A stretch of DNA of 64,000 nt, taken from positions 29,146 to 93,145 of the forward strand of contig NZ_WLCM01000005.1 in assembly GCF_013317235.1 (NCBI RefSeq). The letters are read 5' to 3'. The stretch is from Leisingera sp. ANG59. GTDB taxonomy: Bacteria; Pseudomonadota; Alphaproteobacteria; Rhodobacterales; Rhodobacteraceae. The notes beneath the pieces are model-generated. The model ran no database searches, had not been told where the DNA came from, and was given only the letters and a program-made list of their open reading frames with translations. The translations under genes and the position numbers were made by a program. Numbering within the stretch: the stretch's first letter is position 1; every line of letters starts with the position of its first letter. Of this stretch, positions 55,156-63,451 are shown piece after piece.

Positions 55156-55332
55156 CTAGAAGCCCAGCAAAACGCTGAGCGGCCCCTTGTGCAGACCCAC
55201 GGCACCGCCGACGTGGACGCCGCCGCTGCCGACGCCGACACCGGCGTTCAGGGTCGGCTGCACCGGCTCTCCGTCCGCCCCGCAGGCCGAAAGCACTGCC
55301 AGTCCCAGCAAAGCAAAGATCATGTTGCGCAT
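55156..55332 (-). CDS. Small glycine-rich lipoprotein, 58 residues
   Basis: The frame encodes MRNMIFALLGLAVLSACGAD, with lipobox LSAC and likely lipidated Cys17. The mature part is glycine- and valine-rich (NAGVGVGSGGVHVGGAVGLH). A near-perfect ribosome site, AAGGAGG, lies six bases upstream. It follows argH by 35 bases on the same strand, so co-transcription is likely. The Gly-Val alternation resembles beta-strand surface peptides; the function is unknown. Confidence 0.78.
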   Translation of the reverse strand: MRNMIFALLGLAVLSACGADGEPVQPTLNAGVGVGSGGVHVGGAVGLHKGPLSVLLGF

Positions 55333-55367
55333 TGTCTGCCTCCTTGCCGCGGCCAGCCCTTGCAGGC

Positions 55368-56762
55368 TCAGCCTGCCAGCACCTCTTTCCAGCGGGCCAC
55401 CTGCGCGCGCACCTGGGCGGGTGCAGTGCCGCCGTAAGACATGCGCGAGCTTACCGAGTTTTCGACGCCGAGCACAGAGAAGATGTCCTCGGTAATGCCT
55501 GCGTGCACGCCCTGCATGTCCTCCAGAGTGAGGTCCGGCAGGTCGCAGCCGCGGTTTTCGGCCATGGCAACCAGGGTGCCGGTCACATGATGGGCATCGC
55601 GGAACGGCACCTTCAGCACCCGCACCAGCCAATCAGCCAGGTCGGTGGCAGTGGAGAAGCCGGATCCCGCAGCCGCGGCCAGCGACTCGCGGTTGGCACT
55701 CATGTCCTTGACCATGCCCTCCATCGCCGCCAGCGCCAGCATCCAGTTGTCGGCGGCGTCAAAGACCTGCTCCTTGTCTTCCTGCATGTCCTTGGAATAG
55801 GCCAGCGGCAGACCTTTCATCACCATCATCAGCGCGGTGTTGGCGCCGAAGATCCGGCCCACCTTGGCGCGGATCAGCTCAGCCGCGTCCGGGTTCTTCT
55901 TCTGCGGCATGATCGAAGAGCCGGTGGAGAAACGGTCGGACAGGGTCACGAAGCGGAACTGGGCGGAGGACCAGATCACCAGCTCTTCGGCAAAGCGGCT
56001 GAGGTGCATGGCGCAGATCGACGCCACCGAGAGGAACTCCAGCGCGAAGTCGCGGTCAGACACCGCATCGAGCGAGTTGGCGGTCGGCCGGTCAAAGCCC
56101 AGCGCGCTTGCGGTCATCTCCCGGTCGATCGGGAAGGAGGTGCCAGCCAATGCCGCCGAACCCAGGGGTGATTCGTTCATCCGGACGCGGGCATCGCGCA
56201 CGCGGGACAAATCGCGGCCGAACATCTCGACATAGGCCATCATGTGGTGGCCCCAGGTCACCGGCTGCGCGGTCTGCAGGTGGGTAAAGCCCGGCATCAC
56301 CCAATCGGCCCCCGCCTCGGCCTGCGACAGAAGCGCGCGGATCAGCGCCAGCAGCCCCGATTCCGCCGCGTCCAGCTGGTCACGCACCCAGAGTTTGAAA
56401 TCGGTCGCCACCTGGTCATTGCGGCTGCGGCCGGTGTGCAGACGGCCCGCAGGCTCGCCGATGATCTCTTTCAGGCGGGCCTCCACGTTCATGTGGATGT
56501 CTTCCAGCGCGGTGGAAAACTGGAAAGTTCCGCCCTCGATCTCTGACAAAACGGTGAGCAGCCCTTCCCGAATGGCCTCGGCATCATTATCCGTAATGAC
56601 ACCTGTGGCGGCGAGCATCGCCGCATGGGCCCTGGAGCCGGCAATGTCCTGCGCCGCCATCCGCTTGTCGAACCCGATCGAGGCGTTGATCGCCTCCATG
56701 ATCGCGTCCGGGCCAGCGGCAAAGCGGCCGCCCCACATCTGGTTCGAGGATTGATCTGTCAT
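55368..56762 (-). CDS. argH: Argininosuccinate lyase
   Basis: The 464-residue protein is an ArgH of the fumarase/aspartase superfamily. It opens [20 protein letters not shown], with [34 protein letters not shown] near residue 86. The superfamily signature [20 protein letters not shown] near residue 280 carries the catalytic serine loop. It cleaves argininosuccinate to arginine and fumarate. Its start lies only 22 bases from the start of the divergent thioredoxin gene, so the two promoters must overlap the coding regions. A small lipoprotein gene follows. Confidence 0.97.
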   Translation of the reverse strand: MTDQSSNQMWGGRFAAGPDAIMEAINASIGFDKRMAAQDIAGSRAHAAMLAATGVITDNDAEAIREGLLTVLSEIEGGTFQFSTALEDIHMNVEARLKEIIGEPAGRLHTGRSRNDQVATDFKLWVRDQLDAAESGLLALIRALLSQAEAGADWVMPGFTHLQTAQPVTWGHHMMAYVEMFGRDLSRVRDARVRMNESPLGSAALAGTSFPIDREMTASALGFDRPTANSLDAVSDRDFALEFLSVASICAMHLSRFAEELVIWSSAQFRFVTLSDRFSTGSSIMPQKKNPDAAELIRAKVGRIFGANTALMMVMKGLPLAYSKDMQEDKEQVFDAADNWMLALAAMEGMVKDMSANRESLAAAAGSGFSTATDLADWLVRVLKVPFRDAHHVTGTLVAMAENRGCDLPDLTLEDMQGVHAGITEDIFSVLGVENSVSSRMSYGGTAPAQVRAQVARWKEVLAG

Positions 56763-56784
56763 GGTGTGGAACCCCGGAGATAAT

Positions 56785-57357
56785 ATGCGTCTGTTTCGTC
56801 AGCTTTCCCTTTATATGGCCCTGACCTTGGGTGCAAATGCCGCCTTTGCAGCGGACCTCGCGCAGCTTGAGGGCTTGCGCGATGGCTCGATGAAGAAGCT
56901 GGTCGTGCATGCCGAGCCGCGCGACGTGTCCGCCGCCGCCTTTGATCTGGCCGACGGCGCCGGCACAGCGACTCTGGGCGATTACCAGGGCAAGATCGTT
57001 CTGCTCAATTTCTGGGCCACCTGGTGCGCCCCCTGCCGCAAGGAAATGCCGCAGCTGGAGGAGCTGCAGCAGGAGTTCGGCGGCGAGGATTTTCAGGTGC
57101 TGACAATCGCCACCGGCCGCAACTCCCCCGCGGGCATCCAGAAGTTCTTTGACGAGAACGGCATCAACAGCCTGCCCCGCCACCAGGACCCGAAGCAGGC
57201 GCTGGCGCGGGAGATGGCGGTGATCGGCCTGCCGATCACGGTGCTCCTGGACCGCGACGGCAAGGAGGTCGCCCGGCTGCTGGGCGATGCCGAGTGGAAC
57301 TCCGAGAGCGCCAAGGCGATTATCAGTGCGATGATCGCAAAAACCGAAGGCAGCTGA
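56785..57357 (+). CDS. TlpA-like periplasmic thioredoxin
   Basis: The 190-residue protein has a signal peptide ([20 protein letters not shown] with FA) and a thioredoxin fold with the redox site WCAPC (Cys81 and Cys84) in [15 protein letters not shown]. Its [16 protein letters not shown] has the cis-Pro expected in this fold. It probably reduces disulfides in the periplasm, for example for cytochrome c or membrane protein assembly. The start is supported by GGAGATA just before it; an upstream frame start at 56761 is unlikely. It is divergent from argH. Confidence 0.9.
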   Translation: MRLFRQLSLYMALTLGANAAFAADLAQLEGLRDGSMKKLVVHAEPRDVSAAAFDLADGAGTATLGDYQGKIVLLNFWATWCAPCRKEMPQLEELQQEFGGEDFQVLTIATGRNSPAGIQKFFDENGINSLPRHQDPKQALAREMAVIGLPITVLLDRDGKEVARLLGDAEWNSESAKAIISAMIAKTEGS

Positions 57358-57359
57358 CC

Positions 57360-57686
57360 TTAGAGCCTCAGGAGGTGCCGCTGCTTCGGCTCAAGCACCT
57401 CCACCAAAGCCGGCTCCATATACCCGTAGTTGTCCGGAACGCCTAGAACGGCGACCTTCTTATGCGCCAGCAGATTTCCGAACTGGCCCGCCAGCTTGCT
57501 CCGTTGGCGCTTTTCCATCACTGCGATCACATCCGCCCAGGCGATATGCTCTACTGAAATCCGCTCGTCCGCATCCCGGCTTAATCCGGCAAAATCGGCT
57601 TCGACGCCCGCCCAGGAGGCAGCAATATCCGCAGCAGTTGGACTGCGCATCCGCGCCTTGCCGCATACAAAAAGAACACTGACCAT
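57360..57686 (-). CDS. Low-molecular-weight tyrosine phosphatase-like protein
   Basis: The 108-residue protein carries a phosphatase-type P-loop near its start: Cys8-x5-Arg14-Ser in FVCGKARMRSPTAAD. It is compact and of the size of a predicted protein tyrosine phosphatase. The canonical LMW-PTP DPY catalytic motif was not clearly seen; GVPDNYGYMEP near residue 80 may supply the general acid. Catalysis is therefore likely but unproven. It is convergent with the thioredoxin gene, with two bases between. Confidence 0.75.
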   Translation of the reverse strand: MVSVLFVCGKARMRSPTAADIAASWAGVEADFAGLSRDADERISVEHIAWADVIAVMEKRQRSKLAGQFGNLLAHKKVAVLGVPDNYGYMEPALVEVLEPKQRHLLRL

Positions 57687-57808
57687 GATCGGCAGATAGC
57701 ATGAGACACCGGGGCCGGGAGAGCCCCGCGTGATCCCCGCTCATTTCGCACTACCTGTAACCTGAGGGACGCCCGGACAAGGCGCCCGCGTTCAGGGTGG
57801 AGAGTGAT

Positions 57809-58150
57809 ATGAAACCTGTTGTGTTACTGATCGGAAAGCTGCCGCATGTGATCGGCAATGTGGCTGAGGAGCTGGACCATCTGCCGATCCACTGGCTGGG
57901 TGCGCATGATCAGCCCGAGGTGGTGCGCCAGCTGGAAAACGAGCCGCGCATCGAATGCGTGATCATGGGCGCGGGCCTGGATGACCAAATCCGCGGCGAT
58001 CTGATCGGCATCATCGCGGCGTTGCGGCCCGATGTTTGCATCCACCTCAAGGACCGGGCCTCCGGCCCCGAAGGGCTGGTGCCTTTTGTCGAGCGGGTGG
58101 TGCAGATGCAGGTGCTGAGCCGCCCCCGCGGCGCCGCCATGGCGGGGTAG
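57809..58150 (+). CDS. Hypothetical alpha/beta protein
   Basis: The 113-residue protein starts MKPVVLLIGKLPHVIGNVAE and shows strand-loop-helix alternation suggestive of a small Rossmann-like domain. A GAGLDDQIRGDLIGIIAALRP segment follows. The start at 57809 has GGAGAG at 5 bases; an ATG four codons upstream is possible. It precedes another small gene and the second desaturase. No family was recognised. Confidence 0.75.
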   Translation: MKPVVLLIGKLPHVIGNVAEELDHLPIHWLGAHDQPEVVRQLENEPRIECVIMGAGLDDQIRGDLIGIIAALRPDVCIHLKDRASGPEGLVPFVERVVQMQVLSRPRGAAMAG

Positions 58151-58226
58151 AAGCGGCCGGGCTTGACCCCACGCCACCTTTGACAGCTTCCCAGCGGGCC
58201 GCCAGTCTGCCCGCGGGAGGGCTCGC

Positions 58227-58625
58227 ATGCCGCTGGAATTGCTCTTGGCCCTGGTTCTGGGCGGGATATCTGGAATTGCGGTGCTGCTGCATTTGACCGG
58301 GCGCTCCCGGCTGGCTGTGCTGAGCGCTGAGACCGCCCGCACCGGCTGGCTGCGCCATTTCCCCGGAGACAAGATTTCGAAAGTACTGCCTGCCGCCAGC
58401 GGACAGGCCGTGCTGGTGCTGACCGAAGGCGGGCCCGGGCTGCTTTGGGTTTTTGGTGCCGACACCGTGGGCCGCCGTCTGGCTGAAAGCAAAATCCGCG
58501 AAACTGCCACCGGGCTGCGCTTTGAGTTCAATGACTTTGCCGCCCCCGGCCTCTCCCTGCCCCTGTCCGATGGCGAGCGCCTGCAGTGGCTGGCGCTGAT
58601 CAGCCCCCCAGAGGAGGCCGCATGA
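58227..58625 (+). CDS. Hypothetical single-helix membrane protein
   Basis: The 132-residue protein has an N-terminal membrane helix (LELLLALVLGGISGIAVLL) and a soluble C-terminal part with VLVLTEGGPGLLWVFGADT. The stop overlaps the ATG of the next gene (ATGA at 58622-58625), so it is co-transcribed with the desaturase. I do not know its function; coupling suggests an accessory to that enzyme or its lipid substrate. Confidence 0.75.
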   Translation: MPLELLLALVLGGISGIAVLLHLTGRSRLAVLSAETARTGWLRHFPGDKISKVLPAASGQAVLVLTEGGPGLLWVFGADTVGRRLAESKIRETATGLRFEFNDFAAPGLSLPLSDGERLQWLALISPPEEAA

Positions 58626-59554
58626 CCGGAGATATCTCCTACCCTGACGCCACGCAGCTGGCGGTGCCCTTCTTCATCGCCGCCATCCTCGCCGAGTTCC
58701 TGTGGATCGCCTTGATGCGGCGCGGCGGCCGGTATGAGACCCGCGATGCCGTCACCTCCCTTATCATGGGAGCGGGCAGCGTCGCCGAGGGGCTGCTGCT
58801 GGGCTTCATCGCCTGGGGCTTCCTGATGACCCTGTGGCAGCTGACACCGCTGGACATGGGCACCTCGATCTGGGCGGTGCTGGCGTGCTTTGTGCTGGAC
58901 GATCTGCGTTACTACTGGGTGCACCGCTTCGGCCACCGGGTGCGCTGGGTCTGGGCGTCGCACGTGAATCATCACTCCAGCCAGCACTACAACCTGACCA
59001 CGGCGCTGCGGCAGACCTGGACCGGCACCTTCACCTTCATGATGGTCGTGAAGGCGCCGATGGTTCTCTTGGGGTTCCATCCGGCGCTGGTGCTGTTCTG
59101 CGGCGGGCTGAACCTGATCTACCAGTTCTGGATCCACACCGAGGCGGTCACCCGCCTGCCCCGCTGGTTCGAGGCGGTGATGAACACCCCCAGCCACCAC
59201 CGCGCCCACCATGGCAGGAACCCGCGCTACCTGGACTGCAACTATGCCGGCGTGTTCATCATCTGGGACAGAATGTTCGGCACCTTCGTGCCGGAACAGA
59301 ACCACGACCGCCCCGATTACGGGCTGGTGCACAACATCGCCACCTTCAATCCGCTGCGGGTCGCGTTTCACGAATGGATCGGCATTTTCCAGGACATGGC
59401 CCAGCCCGGCCTGACCTGGAAGCAGCGGCTGCTCTATGCCATTGCGCCGCCCGGCTACAGCCATGACGGCAGCCGCGACACCTCTGCCGGTATCAAGGCT
59501 GCGCATCTGGCCCGCCACCCCGAGGACGCGGGCACCCCGGGCTTCGGCGGCTGA
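58622..59554 (+). CDS. Fatty acid hydroxylase/sterol desaturase family membrane protein, second copy
   Basis: The 310-residue protein has several membrane helices and the three-histidine-box pattern: HRFGH (H-x3-H) near residue 102, HVNHHSSQHYN, and a third box in NTPSHHRAHHGRNPRY. The iron-binding pattern is complete. It would oxidise an alkyl or sterol-like lipid at the membrane. It differs clearly from the copy at 45.6 kb. Its start overlaps the preceding gene. Confidence 0.88.
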   Translation: MTGDISYPDATQLAVPFFIAAILAEFLWIALMRRGGRYETRDAVTSLIMGAGSVAEGLLLGFIAWGFLMTLWQLTPLDMGTSIWAVLACFVLDDLRYYWVHRFGHRVRWVWASHVNHHSSQHYNLTTALRQTWTGTFTFMMVVKAPMVLLGFHPALVLFCGGLNLIYQFWIHTEAVTRLPRWFEAVMNTPSHHRAHHGRNPRYLDCNYAGVFIIWDRMFGTFVPEQNHDRPDYGLVHNIATFNPLRVAFHEWIGIFQDMAQPGLTWKQRLLYAIAPPGYSHDGSRDTSAGIKAAHLARHPEDAGTPGFGG

Positions 59555-59680
59555 CCAGCGGCCCTGCGGCAGCCGGATCGTTCAAATTTGATCCTTAATC
59601 CCGTCTCAACCCTTTTGCGGCAACCTGCGGGGAGCATCATACTGTCCCCAACTTAGCGGCAAACAGGGCTCCAGCAGCAC

Positions 59681-60517
59681 ATGAACAAACGAAACGCCAA
59701 GGCAGATCTTCCCGAAGGGGCCGATAGCCCGCTGAATGCGGCGGTGGCCGGACGCGACCGCTCGACACTGGACATGGTGGAAGACGCGGTGCGGCACAAT
59801 CAGACGGTGCTGGCCTACCAGCCCGTCATGCAGGCGATGGCGCCGCATGGCACCGCCTTCTACGAGGGCTACATCAGGGTGCTGGACCCCACCGGCCGGG
59901 TGATCCCGGCCCGTGAATTCATGCATGTGGTCGAGGACAAGGAGATCGGCCGCGAGATGGACTGCCTGGCACTGCAGCACGGGCTGAAGGCGCTGGAGAA
60001 ATACCCGCAGGTGCGCCTGTCGGTGAACATGTCAGCCCGCTCCATCGGCTACCGGCGCTGGCAAAAGGTGCTGGACCGCTTCCTGAACCGTGATGCCAGC
60101 CTGGCCGAACGGCTGGTGCTGGAAATCACCGAAGCCTCCGCCATGGCGGCGCCGGAACTGGTCACTGATTTCATGAGCCGGATGCAGCAGCACGGGATTG
60201 CCTTTGCGCTCGACAACTTCGGCGCCAGCACAACCGCGATTGGCCATTTCCGCCAGTTCTTCTTTGACGCGGTCAAGATCGACGGCCAATTCGTGCGCGG
60301 CATCCATGCCAGCCACGACAACCAGGCGGTGGTCCGCGCGCTGATCGGCATTGCCAAGCAGTTCGACATGTTCGTCGTGGCGGAATCGGTCGAAAGCCAG
60401 GCGGACGCGGAGTTCCTGGTGGAAAACGGCGTCGACTGCCTGCAGGGCTACCTGTTCGGCGCCCCCTCTGTCACCCCGCCCTGGATTGAAGAGATGAAAC
60501 GGCAGGAAGCCGGCTGA
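59681..60517 (+). CDS. EAL-domain protein with degenerate active site
   Basis: The 278-residue protein is essentially one EAL domain. Compared with active cyclic-di-GMP phosphodiesterases, EAL is EGY (residues 62-64) and DDFG is DNFG at 178-181. Asn116 (NMSARS), Glu148 (EITEAS), Lys199-Ile-Asp201 and Glu235 (AESVES) are kept. Loss of one of the paired metal aspartates suggests weak or no hydrolysis; it may bind c-di-GMP or regulate by contact. It has no sensor or membrane part, and the N-terminal 30 residues are variable. Confidence 0.85.
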   Translation: MNKRNAKADLPEGADSPLNAAVAGRDRSTLDMVEDAVRHNQTVLAYQPVMQAMAPHGTAFYEGYIRVLDPTGRVIPAREFMHVVEDKEIGREMDCLALQHGLKALEKYPQVRLSVNMSARSIGYRRWQKVLDRFLNRDASLAERLVLEITEASAMAAPELVTDFMSRMQQHGIAFALDNFGASTTAIGHFRQFFFDAVKIDGQFVRGIHASHDNQAVVRALIGIAKQFDMFVVAESVESQADAEFLVENGVDCLQGYLFGAPSVTPPWIEEMKRQEAG

Positions 60518-60744
60518 CCCTCAAGCACACTGGCGCCTGCAAGACGCGGCAGCCCTGCCGCCGCCCCTGTGCGGAGGGGGCCGCCTGGGGTATCCGGGTG
60601 GTGCGGCGGCCTTCCGCCTGCCGGTTCCAGCCCCTGACAGCAAGGCGGCTGCAATTGACGCCCGCACAGCAAAAGCCTCAGCATCCGGCCTGCCTGCCGG
60701 CATTTGCGCCAGTCTTTTCAACGGCTTTGCCGGCGCCGCCGGGG

Positions 60745-60780
60745 CTGCCCCGCAGCGGGCAGCATTGCTGCCTTGCAGCA
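60745..60780 (+). promoter_or_regulatory. Two CTGC-N3-GCAG sites (PhaR-like)
   Basis: CTGC-CCC-GCAG (60745-60755) and TGCTGC-CTT-GCAGCA (60766-60780) fit the CTGC-N3-GCAG pattern reported for the polyhydroxybutyrate regulator PhaR of Paracoccus. They lie about 220-250 bases upstream of the phaA start. Confidence 0.55.
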
Positions 60781-60865
60781 TCACCGCCCCCGGCTGACGG
60801 AAATCCTGCCGTTCTGGACGTATCTCGCGGTTGACTCTGCCGCACCCCCTGAGACACGCTGTCAA

Positions 60866-60883
60866 TTGCTGCACGTGCAGCAA
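60866..60883 (+). promoter_or_regulatory. Perfect 18-bp PhaR-like operator upstream of phaA
   Basis: TTGCTGCACGTGCAGCAA is a perfect palindrome containing CTGC-N4-GCAG, about 115 bases before the phaA ATG. It is the strongest of the three sites and is consistent with PhaR control of polyhydroxybutyrate genes. phaR itself is not in the window. Confidence 0.7.
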
Positions 60884-60997
60884 TAGATTATGTCGGGAAC
60901 CGGAGTAACCGGGAAAGATTCTTGCGCGGACGCCTATCCAGGCGTGTGCCCAGGCTTTCCCGGAAGACCTGAATTGATGGCAGAGGACCAGAAATCA

Positions 60998-62173
60998 ATG
61001 ACCAATGTTGTAATCGCATCCGCCGCGCGCACCGCCGTCGGCTCCTTTGGCGGCTCGTTCGCCAACACCCCCGCCCATGACCTGGGCGCCGCGGTGCTGG
61101 AAGCCGTGGTGGAACGCGCCGGTGTGGACAAATCAGAAGTGTCCGAGACCATCCTCGGCCAGGTGCTGACCGCGGCGCAGGGCCAGAACCCGGCCCGCCA
61201 GGCGCACATCAATGCAGGCCTGCCCAAGGAAAGCGCCGCCTGGGGCATCAACCAGGTTTGCGGTTCCGGCCTGCGCGCCGTGGCGCTGGGGGCGCAGCAC
61301 ATCCAGCTGGGCGATGCCTCCATCGTGGCGGCCGGCGGCCAGGAAAACATGACCCTGAGCCCCCATGCCGCGCATCTGCGCGCCGGCCACAAGATGGGCG
61401 ACATGAGCTATATCGACACCATGATCCGCGATGGTCTGTGGGACGCCTTCAACGGCTACCACATGGGCCAGACCGCCGAGAACGTGGCTGAGCAGTGGCA
61501 GATCTCCCGCGACATGCAGGACGAATTTGCGGTTGCCTCGCAGAACAAGGCGGAAGCGGCACAGAAGGCGGGCAAGTTCGCTGATGAAATCGCGGCCTTC
61601 ACTGTGAAGACCCGCAAGGGCGACATAGTTGTGGATCAGGACGAATACATCCGCCACGGTGCCACCATGGAAGCAATGCAGAAGCTGCGCCCGGCTTTCA
61701 CCCGTGACGGCTCTGTCACCGCCGCCAACGCCTCCGGCCTGAACGACGGTGCCGCCGCCACCCTGCTGATGAGCGCCGATGAAGCAGAGCGCCGCGGCAT
61801 CGAGCCGCTGGCCCGCATTGCGTCTTACGCAACCGCCGGTCTGGACCCGTCGATCATGGGCGTCGGCCCGGTCTATGCCTCCCGCAAGGCGCTGGAAAAG
61901 GCTGGCTGGTCGGTGAATGACCTGGATCTGGTCGAAGCCAACGAAGCCTTTGCCGCTCAGGCCTGTGCCGTGAACAAGGACATGGGCTGGGATCCGTCGA
62001 TCGTGAACGTGAACGGCGGTGCCATTGCCATCGGCCACCCGATCGGCGCCTCCGGCTGCCGGGTGCTGAACACGCTGCTGTTCGAAATGAAGCGCCGCGG
62101 CGCCAAGAAAGGCCTTGCCACCCTGTGCATCGGAGGCGGCATGGGCGTCGCCATGTGTGTCGAGCGCCCATAA
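60998..62173 (+). CDS. phaA: Acetyl-CoA acetyltransferase (beta-ketothiolase)
   Basis: The 391-residue thiolase has Cys88 in [15 protein letters not shown], His347 in [18 protein letters not shown], and Cys377 in [14 protein letters not shown]. These are the nucleophile, base and second cysteine of biosynthetic thiolases. It condenses two acetyl-CoA to acetoacetyl-CoA for polyhydroxybutyrate and, with crotonyl-CoA, feeds the ethylmalonyl-CoA pathway. The start at 60998 ([12 protein letters not shown]) matches the family; ATG 60977 is possible. An intrinsic terminator separates it from phaB. Confidence 0.96.
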   Translation: MTNVVIASAARTAVGSFGGSFANTPAHDLGAAVLEAVVERAGVDKSEVSETILGQVLTAAQGQNPARQAHINAGLPKESAAWGINQVCGSGLRAVALGAQHIQLGDASIVAAGGQENMTLSPHAAHLRAGHKMGDMSYIDTMIRDGLWDAFNGYHMGQTAENVAEQWQISRDMQDEFAVASQNKAEAAQKAGKFADEIAAFTVKTRKGDIVVDQDEYIRHGATMEAMQKLRPAFTRDGSVTAANASGLNDGAAATLLMSADEAERRGIEPLARIASYATAGLDPSIMGVGPVYASRKALEKAGWSVNDLDLVEANEAFAAQACAVNKDMGWDPSIVNVNGGAIAIGHPIGASGCRVLNTLLFEMKRRGAKKGLATLCIGGGMGVAMCVERP

Positions 62174-62198
62174 AACCGGCAACAAACCGTAAAATGAG

Positions 62199-62228
62199 AA
62201 GGACGCCCCCGTGGCGTCCTTTTTCTTT
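62199..62228 (+). terminator. Intrinsic terminator between phaA and phaB
   Basis: AAGGACGCC (62199-62207) pairs with GGCGTCCTT (62213-62221) around CCCGT and is followed by TTTCTTTTA, so phaB needs its own promoter. Confidence 0.88.
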
Positions 62229-62231
62229 TAC

Positions 62232-62253
62232 ACTGCAGGTCTATACTGCAGGT
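62232..62253 (+). promoter_or_regulatory. Direct repeat ACTGCAGGT upstream of phaB
   Basis: ACTGCAGGT occurs at 62232-62240 and 62245-62253, 13 bases apart, just after the phaA terminator and 110 bases upstream of the phaB ATG. It resembles a CTGCAG-type half-site pair and may be an operator of phaB; the regulator is not identified. Confidence 0.45.
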
Positions 62254-62362
62254 GCGACAATTTTTTCGCGGCAACGCAGAATTATGCTGAGCAATATTGT
62301 TGCGCTCACCTACTGGAATCTGTAGCAAGATTACCAAGAGACTATGACTGGAGGATTCTTTA

Positions 62363-63085
62363 ATGGCACGTACTGCACTCGTCACCGGCGGCTCCCGCGG
62401 CATCGGCGCAGCAATTTCCCAAGCGCTGAAGGCGCAGGGCTGCAATGTGGCCGCAACCTATGCCGGCAATGACGAAGCCGCGGCAAAATTCACCGAGGAA
62501 ACCGGCATCAAGACCTACAAGTGGAACGTCGGCAGCTACGAGGACAGCGCTGCGGGCATCGCCAAGGTCGAAGAGGAATTGGGCCCGATCGACATCGTTG
62601 TGGCCAATGCCGGCATCACCCGCGACGCGCCGTTCCACAAGATGACGCCGCAGCAGTGGCAGGAGGTGATCGAAACCAACCTGACCGGCGTGTTCAACAC
62701 CGTGCACCCGGTCTGGCCCGGCATGCGCGAGCGCAAGTTCGGCCGCGTCATCGTGATCTCCTCGATCAACGGCCAGAAGGGCCAGTTCGCGCAGGTGAAC
62801 TATGCCGCCACCAAGGCAGGCGATCTGGGCATCGTGAAGTCGCTGGCCCAGGAAGGCGCCCGCGCCGGCATCACCGCCAACGCGGTCTGCCCCGGCTATA
62901 TCGCCACCGAAATGGTGATGGCGGTGCCGGAGAAGGTGCGCGAGGCGATCATCGGCCAGATCCCGGCAGGCCGCCTCGGCGAGCCGGAAGAGATCGCCCG
63001 CTGCGTGGCCTTCCTGGCGTCTGACGAGTCGGGCTTCATCAACGGCTCGACCATCTCCGCCAACGGCGCGCAGTTCTTCGTCTAA
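62363..63085 (+). CDS. phaB: Acetoacetyl-CoA reductase
   Basis: The 240-residue SDR is a PhaB. Its cofactor motif is TALVTGGSRGIGAAIS at residues 4-19 and the catalytic tyrosine-lysine pair is in VNYAATKAGDLGIVKSLA near residue 147. IAAKWNVGSYEDSAA-like TYKWNVGSYEDSAAGI and the EGARAGITANAVCPGYI region are typical. It reduces acetoacetyl-CoA to (R)-3-hydroxybutyryl-CoA with NADPH. GGAGGATTC lies eight bases before the ATG. Confidence 0.96.
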   Translation: MARTALVTGGSRGIGAAISQALKAQGCNVAATYAGNDEAAAKFTEETGIKTYKWNVGSYEDSAAGIAKVEEELGPIDIVVANAGITRDAPFHKMTPQQWQEVIETNLTGVFNTVHPVWPGMRERKFGRVIVISSINGQKGQFAQVNYAATKAGDLGIVKSLAQEGARAGITANAVCPGYIATEMVMAVPEKVREAIIGQIPAGRLGEPEEIARCVAFLASDESGFINGSTISANGAQFFV

Positions 63086-63108
63086 GCTGTTTTGACAGTT
63101 GAAACGGC

Positions 63109-63138
63109 AAGGGCCGGTCCATCTGGACCGGCCCTTTT
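63109..63138 (+). terminator. Intrinsic terminator after phaB
   Basis: AAGGGCCGGTCC (63109-63120) pairs with GGACCGGCCCTT (63125-63136) around ATCT and is followed by TTCC. It is a strong GC stem with a short T-run. Confidence 0.75.
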
Positions 63139-63176
63139 CCTATCCCGTAAGTGCCTTCTCTCGAATAAGAGCGCGC

Positions 63177-63338
63177 TCAGGCCCAGCGGGAAACCTTGGG
63201 GCGGAGGGCTGGCACTGGCTTCTTGCCGAACAGCCGGGTCCACGCCTGTTTCAGCCCGGTCTTCAATACCTGGCCGCGCGCGGCATGGGCGCGGGCCATA
63301 GCGGACTTGACGGCGGCATCAGCAGTATATTCCAGCAT
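63177..63338 (-). CDS. Small basic protein, 53 residues, unknown function
   Basis: The frame encodes MLEYTADAAVKSAMARAHAA and ends with a basic tail, TRLFGKKPVPALRPKVSRWA. A very strong ribosome site, AAGGAGGTTTGAA, precedes the ATG at 63338. The start further upstream at 63377 has no such signal. The N-terminal half is an amphipathic helix and the tail is positively charged. It lies convergent with phaB and divergent from the LysR gene. I do not know its function. Confidence 0.7.
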   Translation of the reverse strand: MLEYTADAAVKSAMARAHAARGQVLKTGLKQAWTRLFGKKPVPALRPKVSRWA

Positions 63339-63451
63339 TTCAAACCTCCTTCTCAGATCAGTATCCTTTACCTGCATCCAATATGAGGACGTTCCGTCAA
63401 ACGCACAAACGAGACTTTGCAGGACTTCAGTTAAGGTATACTTATGCGAAC

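Larger units (their letters stand above)
60518..60997. other. phaA promoter region, GC-rich with operator-like palindromes
   Basis: No gene was seen in the first 340 bases. The part near phaA has three CTGC-N3/4-GCAG sites (listed separately), then TTGACTCTGCC near 60830 as a possible -35. Confidence 0.5.
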
